Notes: a model not told the origin generated them from the letters alone. Shown: positions 1 through 5,368, counted from the stretch's first letter. The stretch is 5,368 nt of DNA from CAZVXI01 sp964631295 (GCA_964631295.1 CAZVXI010000201.1:1-5368); one strand, 5' to 3'. Numbers and translations are program-made.

Positions 1-40
1 CACTGCCGACTCGCTCCCCCGGGGTCGCTCGCTGGCAGTG
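1..40. repeat. Imperfect 40-bp inverted repeat
   Basis: The arms CACTGCC (1-7) and GGCAGTG (34-40) are perfect reverse complements. A central CCCCGGGG (17-24) is also self-complementary, and the segments between contain offset CGCTC motifs that nearly pair. The element touches the window edge and may be longer. It could be an extragenic palindromic element or the terminator of a gene to the left; there is no T-run to support an intrinsic terminator. Confidence 0.5.
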
Positions 41-43
41 GCA

Positions 44-54
44 CCCCTTCGGGG
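44..54. repeat. UUCG-type hairpin, copy 1
   Basis: CCCCTTCGGGG can fold as RNA into a short stem closed by a C(UUCG)G tetraloop, one of the most stable RNA loops known. The same 11-mer recurs at 102-112. No T-tract follows, so a role as an intrinsic terminator is not supported by itself. Confidence 0.5.
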
Positions 55-101
55 CTGCGGGAACTGCGAGGCGAGCGGGCGGAAGCACAACTCCTGCAGC
101 G

Positions 102-112
102 CCCCTTCGGGG
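102..112. repeat. UUCG-type hairpin, copy 2
   Basis: This is an identical second copy of CCCCTTCGGGG, here extended by one more G-C pair (101-113). The two copies lie 58 bp apart and share a flanking GC-purine context, so they look like a small repeated structural element rather than a chance hairpin. Confidence 0.5.
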
Positions 113-140
113 CAGCGTGCTCGGATCACCGCGGCGGGCT

Positions 141-350
141 CTCAAACGGTCGTTGCATCCGCTGAAATCGCGATTCGCTTCCTCAAAACGATCGTTCGAG
201 AACGCAAAAGCGCGCTTTTGTTTTCAAAAACGATCGTTTTCTTCCCTCGAAGCGCGCTTTTGTTCTCAAAAACGATCGTTTTGTTCCCAAAAAGCGAGCT
301 TTTGTTCTCCAAAACCGTCGATTTCTTTCGTCGAAGCGTGCTTTTTCCGG
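141..350. repeat. 42-bp tandem array of alternating palindromes
   Basis: Five tandem units of exactly 42 bp are visible. Each has two dyads: a CGATCG-centred one (cores at 147, 189, 231, 273, 315) and a GCGCGC-centred one (cores at 168, 210, 252, 294, 336). Consecutive cores are always 21 bp apart. The middle units are best preserved: CAAAAGCGCGCTTTTG (205-220) is a perfect 16-bp palindrome, and AAAACGATCGTTTT is perfect at 227-240 and 269-282. The outer units are degenerate (CGGTCG at 147, TCGCGA at 168, CCGTCG at 315, GCGTGC at 336). Most cores are flanked by A-tracts on the left and T-tracts on the right. A 21-bp step is two helical turns, so all dyads would face the same side of the DNA. 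Possible roles are a cooperative protein-binding array, a bent or structural DNA element, or a decaying minisatellite. The sequence does not decide between them. Confidence 0.9.
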
Positions 351-411
351 CGCGAGATGCGCTGTTCAGGAAGGCAATCGCAGTGTGCATTGCGTGAACG
401 GCGATCTTCCC

Positions 412-443
412 GGACGTGCCGTCCAATCGCGCATGAAATGCGC
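412..443 (-). terminator. Pair of small hairpins after tkt (possible terminator)
   Basis: Two adjacent inverted repeats lie 74-105 bp beyond the tkt stop. GCGCAT/ATGCGC (429-434 and 438-443) has a 3-nt loop, and GGACG/CGTCC (412-416 and 420-424) also has a 3-nt loop. Their position fits the 3' end of the leftward tkt transcript. Neither is followed by a T-run on the minus strand, so they may be RNA 3'-end stabilisers or chance structure. Confidence 0.3.
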
Positions 444-516
444 TGCGGACAGACGATCGAAGCCGAAACAGTCGCAGATGGATGCGATGTCGTGCGAGTC
501 AGCCGCCGCCGCTCAA

Positions 517-2484
517 TCACACCTCAACAACACCCAGCATACTGGCGGCTTTGGCTGCGATGTCATTCGGGTGCAGGCCGCAATACTTGAGGATTGCTTC
601 CTCGTTCCGGCACGACTTGGGAATGCGATTGACGTACATCTGCTCGATGGTGAAGCCGTCGCCTGATGCGGTGCATGCATCCGCGACGGCGCTGCCGAGC
701 GACCCGCCGTAGTTATCTTCGACGACGAGCACGTTGCCGCCTGCATCGTTGCAGAGGTCGAGCAGGTGTTCTTCATCGAACGGCAGTGAATACAGATCGA
801 CGAGGCCGATATCCATGCCGCCCTTGTCGAGCGTGTTGATTGCTTCGAGGCAGCGGTGCACCATGTAGCCGCCTGAGATGATCAGCAGGTCGCGGCCCTT
901 GTTGAGCACTTCCAGCCCGCCGAGTGTGAACTTCGACTGGGCGTTGTAGATCATGTCGACATCCGGGCGATGTGTTCGCATGTAGCAGGCACCGTGGTAC
1001 TCAGCCATGGCGAGCGTGAGCCCGTAGGCTGCATAGGCATCGGATGGCTGCAGTATGTAGCAGGCCGGGTTGCCGCGTTGGTTGGTGACGGTGCTCAGTG
1101 ATCGGAACCACGCGATATCGGGCAGGGCCATCTGGCTCGGGCCATCTGCTGCGAGCGAGATGCCCGAGTGCGAGCCAACCATCTTGATGTTCGCGCCGGA
1201 GTTGATGGCCATTTCGATCTGGTCGTAGCCGCGTGTGATGAACTTTGCGAACGATGAGCAGAACGGGATCTTGCCCGCTGCCGAGAGCCCTGCTGCAACG
1301 CTGAACATATTCTGCTCTGCGATCTTGCATTCGATGAATCGGCCTTTTGTTTCTGCATCGTTGGCGAACCACTGGGCGAAGGTGGAGTTGCTGACATCGC
1401 CATCGAGCGCGTAGACGCGCGGGTTGGCTTTGCCGAGCGCGCGCAGCGCCAGGCCGTACGCCTTGCGCGTGGACAGCCGCGCGCTGGTGCGCAGATGTGT
1501 CATGTCGGCTGCGTCCATGGTCTGGTGCAGATTCGGAATCTCGCTGATGGACACATCGGGCTGGACATATTCCGCAGGCGGGTAGATGCGCAGGGCATCA
1601 TCGGTGGCGAGGGCAGAGGTCAGCCCGACGCCTGTGGTCTTGAGTTCTTCCTTTGCTTTGTCGAGCGCATCACCGGATGCGGGCTTGCCATGCCAGCCGC
1701 CCCCCTGCAGAGATGCAGCGCCCCAGCCCTTGACGGTGCGGGCGACCATTGCCATCGGCGCATCATCGCTGCCGAGCTTCGCGAACTGATCGAGTGCAGC
1801 GAGAATCTGTGCCGGCGCGTGGCCGTCGATATCGACCACGGTGTAGCCGAGCGCTTCGAGCTTGCGGACGATTGCGTCGGGTGATTGCAGGGGGGAGACT
1901 TTGTCTGCCTGGCCGTAGCCGTTGCAGTTGAAGATGGGCAGGACGTTGGTCAGCCGCTCATCCATGATGCATTCGAGCGCTTCTGCGATCTGGCCTTCGC
2001 GCGATTCGCCATCGCCGATGATGCAGTAGATTTTCTTGTCGAGGTCATCATCGCGGGCGGCGACGCCGAGCCCGGCCGCGACGGAAAGCCCCTGGCCGAG
2101 CGAGCCGGTGGCTGCATCGAAGAACGGGAAGCCCTCCATCGGGTTGGGATGGCCGTCCAGCGGGGAGTCGGCCTCGCGCAGGTTCAGGACATCGTTGCGG
2201 GAGAGGTTTCGCTTGTTCTCGCCATCACCGACGACAACGCCGAGGTCCGCGCAGGCGGCATAGACGATCGGCACAGCGTGGCCTTCGGAGAGCACGAGTC
2301 GGTCGGAGGTTGGGTACGCAGGCGCATCGGGCATCCAGCGCATCCGCTGATAGAGCAGAACGGTGGCAATGTGGCCGAGCGACATGGCCGTCGTCGGGTG
2401 ACCGCTTCCGGCAGCGGCACACATGTCCAGACTCAACTGATTGAGGTCGATGGCCTTGGCGTGGACGGCAGCTTCAATGGACAT
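517..2484 (-). CDS. tkt: Transketolase (animal-like short form)
   Basis: Transketolase is a thiamine-diphosphate enzyme that moves two-carbon ketol units between sugar phosphates in the non-oxidative pentose phosphate pathway; it is cytosolic. The 655-residue product has all three family domains. In the N-terminal PP domain I see GSGHP (His29), EGH (His69), DGHP (His112), the cofactor motif starting GDGE (157-160) with Asn188 in NCN, and WHGKP (His265). The Pyr domain has IAEQNM with the activating Glu390, HSGIS (His439) and DGPSQM (447-452). A C-terminal domain spans about 520-655. The IAEQNM and HSGIS/DGPSQM forms resemble the human-type enzyme more than the longer Escherichia coli type. 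I chose the ATG at 2484 because GAGGAA (2495-2500) sits 10 nt upstream; an in-frame GTG at 2502 would overlap that site. The gene diverges from dnaN. A one-gene transcript is likely, because no other gene follows it. 1-deoxyxylulose-5-phosphate synthase is a relative but fits the motifs less well. Confidence 0.95.
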   Translation of the reverse strand: MSIEAAVHAKAIDLNQLSLDMCAAAGSGHPTTAMSLGHIATVLLYQRMRWMPDAPAYPTSDRLVLSEGHAVPIVYAACADLGVVVGDGENKRNLSRNDVLNLREADSPLDGHPNPMEGFPFFDAATGSLGQGLSVAAGLGVAARDDDLDKKIYCIIGDGESREGQIAEALECIMDERLTNVLPIFNCNGYGQADKVSPLQSPDAIVRKLEALGYTVVDIDGHAPAQILAALDQFAKLGSDDAPMAMVARTVKGWGAASLQGGGWHGKPASGDALDKAKEELKTTGVGLTSALATDDALRIYPPAEYVQPDVSISEIPNLHQTMDAADMTHLRTSARLSTRKAYGLALRALGKANPRVYALDGDVSNSTFAQWFANDAETKGRFIECKIAEQNMFSVAAGLSAAGKIPFCSSFAKFITRGYDQIEMAINSGANIKMVGSHSGISLAADGPSQMALPDIAWFRSLSTVTNQRGNPACYILQPSDAYAAYGLTLAMAEYHGACYMRTHRPDVDMIYNAQSKFTLGGLEVLNKGRDLLIISGGYMVHRCLEAINTLDKGGMDIGLVDLYSLPFDEEHLLDLCNDAGGNVLVVEDNYGGSLGSAVADACTASGDGFTIEQMYVNRIPKSCRNEEAILKYCGLHPNDIAAKAASMLGVVEV

Positions 2485-2494
2485 AGACGATCGA

Positions 2495-2500
2495 TTCCTC
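2495..2500 (-). promoter_or_regulatory. Ribosome-binding site deciding the tkt start
   Basis: On the minus strand GAGGAA lies 10 nt before the ATG at 2484. It is part of an in-frame GTG codon region (2502-2500), so the longer start would have to lack its own Shine-Dalgarno site. This favours the ATG, which gives 655 rather than 661 residues. Confidence 0.6.
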
Positions 2501-2562
2501 ACTTTGGCGTTGCGTCAGGCCGTACCGACACCCTTGCGCCGGGTGGGCACGCAGAATCGGTT

Positions 2563-2591
2563 AGTATTCCACGCAGTGGCAAGGCTGGCAA
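2563..2591 (-). promoter_or_regulatory. Candidate sigma-70-type promoter for tkt
   Basis: Read on the minus strand, TTGCCA (2591-2586, five of six matches to TTGACA) is followed by a 17-nt spacer and AATACT (2568-2563, four of six matches to TATAAT). Transcription would start near 2556, giving a leader of about 70 nt before the tkt ATG. The optimal spacing and the location support it; the -10 is only moderate. Confidence 0.45.
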
Positions 2592-2610
2592 CCTTGAGCG
2601 AGCTCGATCG

Positions 2611-2622
2611 GGCGATATCGCC
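2611..2622. promoter_or_regulatory. 12-bp palindrome in the tkt/dnaN divergent region
   Basis: GGCGATATCGCC is a perfect dyad roughly midway between the two start codons, about 20 bp upstream of the tkt -35 candidate and about 100 bp upstream of the dnaN -10 candidate. An adjacent 8-bp palindrome, CGAGCTCG, lies at 2599-2606. It could be an operator for a dimeric regulator acting on one or both genes. It does not match a DnaA box, and none was seen in the spacer. Confidence 0.35.
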
Positions 2623-2711
2623 GGTTTCCTGCCAAAATTACGACACAAACCGGCAGGCAGTCCCGGAGTCATACCCGATGTGGCGGTATGAGCGACCCGC
2701 TGCACGATCGC

Positions 2712-2720
2712 TGGTACACT
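2712..2720 (+). promoter_or_regulatory. Candidate extended -10 promoter for dnaN
   Basis: TGGTACACT contains the TGn extension directly before TACACT, a four-of-six match to TATAAT. No good -35 is found 16-18 nt upstream, which is compatible with an extended -10 promoter. Transcription would begin near 2727, leaving a leader of about 45 nt that carries the dnaN ribosome-binding site. The same TACACT hexamer occurs before alaS and, on the other strand, before the methyltransferase gene. Confidence 0.4.
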
Positions 2721-2758
2721 AACTCGTTGGATTTCGCCGGGGGCGTCGCCTGTAGAAC

Positions 2759-2763
2759 GAGGG
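2759..2763 (+). promoter_or_regulatory. Ribosome-binding site of dnaN
   Basis: GAGGG ends 9 nt before the ATG at 2773 and fixes the dnaN start. It contrasts with alaS and the methyltransferase gene in this window, which lack such a site. Confidence 0.65.
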
Positions 2764-2772
2764 TCATATCGA

Positions 2773-3882
2773 ATGAAGGTCATTTGTGATCGTGCGGCTC
2801 TTGCCGATGCCGTCAACGTGGTCAGCGGAGTGGTGGTCGCCCGCACACCGACGCCGGTCCTGCAGTGCATGAAGATAAGTGCAGCGGACGGCATCCTCAC
2901 GCTCGCGGCGACGGACCTGGAGGTCGGCCTGCGTGTGTGCATCGATCAGGTCGATGTGGAAGAGCCGGGCGATGCGCTTGTGCCAGCCGACAAACTTACA
3001 CAAATCGTGCGCGCATGCGATGACCCGACACTCACGCTGTCAACCAAAGATCACACACTGCATATCAAAGGTGCAGACTCGCACTTCACCGTGTTTGGCT
3101 TCGACCCTGCAGAAGCGCCTGCAGTGCGCGAGTTCAGCGATCTCACGCCCGATGCCGAGATACGCTCCGGCTCGCTCCAGCGGCTGGTGAGCCGAACGCT
3201 GTTCGCTGCCGCCGCCGAGAACAGTCGTTACGCGATCAACGGCGTGCTGTACGACCGGGCGGGGAACAACCTGCGGCTGGTGGCGACGGACGGGCGGCGG
3301 CTTGCTGTCGCAACTGACACCTGCAAAGGCGAAGGCGACACATCTGCAATCATCCCGAGCAAGGCGCTCAAGCTGCTCAACAAACTCGTGGATGATCCGG
3401 AAGCTCCCGCGAAGATCGCGCTCGACGACAATCAGATCGTTGTTCAGATCGGCGATGGCGCTGATGCTGCGGTGTTGTCGAGCATGCTGGTGGAAGGCAC
3501 GTTCCCACCGTTTGAGGATGTCATCCCCAAGGATCAGGACAAACGTGTTCACTTCGATTCGCATGCGCTCGCAAGTGCCATCCGGCGGGCTGCGCTGCTG
3601 ACGAACGAGGAATCCAAAGGCGTGCGCATGGCGTTCGCAGACAAGGTCCTGACACTCAGCAGCCGTGCACCGGAAATGGGCGAGGCGGAAGTCACGCTCG
3701 ATGTCGAGAAGTATGACGGCGATCCGCTCGAAATTGGCTTCAACCCCGGGTACATCGTTGATGCGCTCAATGTCGTGGATTCGCCGGATGTGATCATCGA
3801 ACTCAAAGCGCCCAACAAGCCCGGCGTCATCAAGACTGGCAAGGACTTCACCTACGTCATCATGCCGGTGAACCTGCAGTAA
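2773..3882 (+). CDS. dnaN: DNA polymerase III subunit beta (sliding clamp)
   Basis: The beta clamp is a ring-shaped homodimer that encircles DNA, tethers the replicative polymerase, and is a docking site for many replication and repair proteins. The 369-residue product matches the usual family length (about 366-380) and the three repeated clamp folds: about 1-120, 128-248 and 250-369. Recognisable family segments are ATDLEVGLR (46-54), RYAINGVLYD (152-161), LVATDGRRLA (169-178), EGTFPPFEDVIP (241-252) and ESKGVRMAF (280-288). The C-terminus ends in YVIMPVNLQ, which corresponds to the conserved MPM/MPV tail lining the protein-binding cleft. The ATG at 2773 has a good GAGGG site upstream. Neighbours are unusual: dnaA, recF and gyrB, the common partners, are absent from the window, and the gene stands alone between transketolase and a methyltransferase, so it is probably transcribed by itself. 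No DnaA boxes were found upstream, so this is not evidence for the origin. Confidence 0.96.
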   Translation: MKVICDRAALADAVNVVSGVVVARTPTPVLQCMKISAADGILTLAATDLEVGLRVCIDQVDVEEPGDALVPADKLTQIVRACDDPTLTLSTKDHTLHIKGADSHFTVFGFDPAEAPAVREFSDLTPDAEIRSGSLQRLVSRTLFAAAAENSRYAINGVLYDRAGNNLRLVATDGRRLAVATDTCKGEGDTSAIIPSKALKLLNKLVDDPEAPAKIALDDNQIVVQIGDGADAAVLSSMLVEGTFPPFEDVIPKDQDKRVHFDSHALASAIRRAALLTNEESKGVRMAFADKVLTLSSRAPEMGEAEVTLDVEKYDGDPLEIGFNPGYIVDALNVVDSPDVIIELKAPNKPGVIKTGKDFTYVIMPVNLQ

Positions 3883-3891
3883 GCGATTCAC

Positions 3892-3921
3892 TGACGAGGT
3901 CAGCCTGCAGGTCAGGCGTCA
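3892..3921. terminator. Hairpin region between convergent dnaN and methyltransferase gene
   Basis: Just after the dnaN TAA, TGAC (3892-3895) can pair with GTCA (3918-3921), and GCCTG (3903-3907) with CAGGC (3913-3917), giving a stem of nine pairs with a 7-nt bulge. A competing hairpin, CTGAC/GTCAG (3891-3895 and 3899-3903), and a CCTGCAGG palindrome (3904-3911) overlap it. The convergent position fits a bidirectional terminator. No T-run follows on either strand, so this remains tentative. Confidence 0.3.
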
Positions 3922-3960
3922 CCATACCCGTGGATGATCGCGTTCCGTTGCGCGTCGCGG

Positions 3961-4698
3961 CTAACCGGTCGGTTCGAATACGAAGTTGTTGCAATATCCC
4001 GGCGCGTCCCAGTAGCGCTCGCCCGCCGACGGCTGGTGTGCATCTGCTTCAAACTCTGCGATCGGCCTGAGCGTCTCGCCATGAAAGAATGACCCGGCCA
4101 ACCCCAGTGTCTCAAGGTACGCGAAGGTATCTGCCATGGTTCGGCCGCAGCGTTGGTGCCTGCGTTCACACTCGAACAGAATCGTTGGCTGATGCGCGCG
4201 AATCGCCTTCTCTGCGCCGCGGAAGACATCGAACTCGAACCCTTCGACATCGCACTTGATAAAGCGGACCGGCCGCTGTTCATTCGCTGCCGTGAGCACA
4301 TCGTCAATGGTCACAACATCAACTTCGATATGTGATGCGTCTTCGTCAGCCGGCTCGGCAGCAAGGTGAGCAGCGGGCGAATCTCCGCCACCCGGCACAA
4401 TCAGGCTCATTCGGCCGGCCGCATCGGACACAGCCGCGTTGAACACGCGCACATGACTCAGCCGGGCGTACAACTGATCGAGACGCCGCGCGAGACCGGG
4501 CTGTGGCTCGAACGCGTACACCGCCCCGGGATTGCCGACCGCCCGCTGAAGCCAGAATGTGTAGGCCCCCTTGTGAGCACCAATATCGAGCGCCACATCG
4601 CCCGGGCGGAGTCGCTCGAGCAGCAGGCGAATCTCCGCTCGATCGTTGTGAAAGCGGTATTTCCACGCCCGGTGCCTCAGCCGAAGTTGATCGGTCAT
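3961..4698 (-). CDS. FkbM-family SAM-dependent methyltransferase
   Basis: This 245-residue protein has a class I methyltransferase fold of the FkbM type (Methyltransf_21), a family that methylates oxygen atoms on sugars, polyketides or other small molecules. Visible motifs are the SAM-binding VALDIGAHKGAYTF (35-48), the acidic strand YAFEPQP (61-67), VDVVTIDDV (126-134), the family signature RFIKCDVEGFEFDVFRGA (145-162), ILFEC (173-177), and the C-terminal YCNNFVFEP (235-243). No signal peptide or membrane segment is seen, so it should be cytosolic. The frame stays open far upstream, antisense to alaS, but the homology begins near the ATG at 4698. A GTG at 4704, two codons earlier, is an alternative start, and neither has a Shine-Dalgarno site. 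The substrate cannot be inferred: no glycosyltransferase or biosynthetic genes adjoin it. It converges on dnaN and diverges from alaS, so it is probably monocistronic. Confidence 0.88.
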   Translation of the reverse strand: MTDQLRLRHRAWKYRFHNDRAEIRLLLERLRPGDVALDIGAHKGAYTFWLQRAVGNPGAVYAFEPQPGLARRLDQLYARLSHVRVFNAAVSDAAGRMSLIVPGGGDSPAAHLAAEPADEDASHIEVDVVTIDDVLTAANEQRPVRFIKCDVEGFEFDVFRGAEKAIRAHQPTILFECERRHQRCGRTMADTFAYLETLGLAGSFFHGETLRPIAEFEADAHQPSAGERYWDAPGYCNNFVFEPTG

Positions 4699-4710
4699 GC
4701 TCACATGCCG

Positions 4711-4716
4711 AGTGTA
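4711..4716 (-). promoter_or_regulatory. Candidate -10 box for the methyltransferase gene
   Basis: On the minus strand TACACT is followed by CGGCAT and then the in-frame GTG at 4704. Initiation about 7 nt after the box would place the transcript start at or next to that GTG, six nt before the ATG at 4698. With no Shine-Dalgarno site, a leaderless or very short-leader mRNA is likely. It is the left half of an inverted repeat with the alaS box. Confidence 0.4.
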
Positions 4717-4740
4717 GCGGCTGAATGATCGCCCATCACC

Positions 4741-4746
4741 TACACT
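4741..4746 (+). promoter_or_regulatory. Candidate -10 box for alaS (leaderless mRNA)
   Basis: TACACT lies six nt before the alaS ATG, so initiation at the usual distance would fall on the A of the ATG. The region before the ATG has no GAGG-like site. A weak -35-like CTGAAT (4721-4726) is spaced too closely to count for much. The box and its flank (4741-4752) form a 12-bp inverted repeat, ten of twelve positions matching, with 4705-4716. Confidence 0.45.
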
Positions 4747-4752
4747 GTGCAT

Positions 4753-5368
4753 ATGCCAGAAACAACGATGCAATCTGCCCCGGCCGGCACACTCACGACT
4801 GCTGCCATTCGTCAGCAGTTCATTGAGTTCTTCTCGGAGAAGCACGGCCACACGTTCGCGCCATCCTCGCCTGTCGTTCCGCACGATGACCCGACGCTGC
4901 TGTTCGCCAACGCGGGGATGAACCAGTTCAAGGATGTGTTCCTCGGCCAGGGTTCGCGCGACTACACCAGGGCCGTCAACACGCAGAAGTGCATCCGCGC
5001 CGGTGGCAAGCACAACGACCTCGAAGATGTCGGCAAAGACACCTATCACCACACCTTCTTCGAGATGCTCGGCAACTGGTCGTTCGGCGACTATTTCAAG
5101 ACCGAAGCCATCGACTGGGCGTGGGAGCTGCTGACCGGCGTGTGGGGCCTCGACCCCGAGCGACTGCACGCCACGTACTTCGAGGGCGATGCCTCCGAGG
5201 GCCTCGCGCCCGACAGCGAAGCCCGCCGGCTCTGGCAGCGCTACCTGCCCGATGAGCGCATCCACCCCGGCAACAAGAAGGACAACTTCTGGGAGATGGG
5301 CGACACCGGCCCGTGCGGCCCGTGCTCGGAACTGCACTACGACCGCAGCACGGACAAGAGCGGGGCCA
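4753..5368 (+). CDS. alaS: Alanine--tRNA ligase, N-terminal part (cut by window edge)
   Basis: AlaRS attaches alanine to tRNA-Ala in the cytosol. Only the first 205 codons are present, all from the class II catalytic domain; the full family protein is about 870-900 residues. Clear family segments are FFSEKHGHTFAPSSPVVP (26-43), LLFANAGMNQFKDVFLG (49-65), QKCIRAGGKHNDLEDVG (78-94), TFFEMLGNWSFGDYFK (101-116, class II motif 2 area), and GDTGPCGPCSELHYD (183-197). The frame runs without a stop to the right edge. The ATG at 4753 is preferred because it sits one promoter-length from a TACACT box; an ATG five codons later and an in-frame GTG at 4747 are alternatives, and none has a ribosome-binding site. 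The N-terminus has about a dozen extra residues before the start of the conserved IRQQFIEFF helix. The gene diverges from the methyltransferase gene across a 54-bp spacer. Confidence 0.96.
   Translation, partial: MPETTMQSAPAGTLTTAAIRQQFIEFFSEKHGHTFAPSSPVVPHDDPTLLFANAGMNQFKDVFLGQGSRDYTRAVNTQKCIRAGGKHNDLEDVGKDTYHHTFFEMLGNWSFGDYFKTEAIDWAWELLTGVWGLDPERLHATYFEGDASEGLAPDSEARRLWQRYLPDERIHPGNKKDNFWEMGDTGPCGPCSELHYDRSTDKSGA

Larger units (their letters stand above)
1..516. other. Gene-free left region (repeats and hairpins)
   Basis: I see no convincing gene in this 516-bp stretch. It holds, in order, a GC-rich inverted-repeat cluster, a 42-bp periodic palindrome array, and two short hairpins downstream of the transketolase stop codon. 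Several reading frames are open across it, including one on the plus strand that is open from the left edge to a TGA at 395-397. Their translations have no recognisable domain, and none has a good ribosome-binding site. The array period is a multiple of three, so once one copy lacks stops in a frame all copies do, which is enough to explain the open frames. The tail of a gene entering from the left cannot be fully excluded. Confidence 0.6.

Noticed and set aside
141..350. CRISPR array
   Set aside because: Units are contiguous 42-bp copies with degenerate edges and no unique spacers of regular length, and there are no cas genes nearby.
117..590. 157-codon plus-strand frame through the repeat array into the tkt 3' end
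   Set aside because: It overlaps the end of tkt antisense, lacks a ribosome-binding site, and its length follows from the codon-multiple repeat period.
1885..2691. 268-codon plus-strand open frame across the tkt 5' half
   Set aside because: It is antisense to conserved transketolase coding sequence and its translation matches no family; GC-rich third positions commonly leave such shadow frames open.
2485..2772. Replication origin next to dnaN
   Set aside because: No sequence resembling TTATCCACA boxes and no AT-rich unwinding region were seen; dnaN alone is not evidence for an origin.
3040..3891. 283-codon minus-strand open frame opposite dnaN
   Set aside because: It mirrors dnaN almost completely, has no recognisable domain, and is explained by codon bias on the true strand.
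4705..5337. Long N-terminal extension of the methyltransferase frame (to 458 codons)
   Set aside because: The extension lies antisense to conserved AlaRS sequence and the intergenic spacer; methyltransferase similarity begins close to the ATG at 4698.

Overview
This is a GC-rich bacterial chromosomal window (by eye roughly 60% G+C) with four protein-coding genes and one unusual gene-free region at its left end. The combination of an animal-like short-form transketolase, the style of the AlaRS and DnaN sequences, weak use of Shine-Dalgarno sites, and a dnaN that is not next to dnaA suggests a planctomycete, possibly the Phycisphaerae. That assignment is inference from recalled family resemblance, not from a search.

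Layout. Positions 1-516 hold no convincing gene. They contain a GC-rich cluster of inverted repeats (1-113), including two copies of a CCCCTTCGGGG hairpin, then a striking array (about 141-350) in which two different palindromes, CGATCG and GCGCGC, alternate at exactly 21-bp spacing, giving a 42-bp unit in five copies. Two small hairpins follow, just downstream of the next gene. Positions 517-2484 (minus strand) are a complete transketolase gene. Positions 2485-2772 are a divergent promoter region with a plausible sigma-70-type promoter for tkt, an extended -10 for dnaN, and a 12-bp perfect palindrome. Positions 2773-3882 (plus) are a complete dnaN, the replicative sliding clamp. Positions 3883-3960 separate dnaN from a convergent gene and hold a hairpin-forming stretch. 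Positions 3961-4698 (minus) encode an FkbM-family SAM-dependent methyltransferase. A 54-bp divergent spacer leads to alaS (4753 to the right edge), which is truncated by the window after about 205 codons.

The genes are not an operon: transcription alternates (tkt leftward, dnaN rightward, fkbM-type leftward, alaS rightward). They are mostly housekeeping functions (central carbon metabolism, replication, translation) plus one orphan methyltransferase. No mobile element, CRISPR array, tRNA or rRNA was recognised. The most interesting items are the 21/42-bp alternating palindrome array and the mirrored TACACT boxes between the methyltransferase and alaS, which look like back-to-back promoters for leaderless or near-leaderless transcripts.
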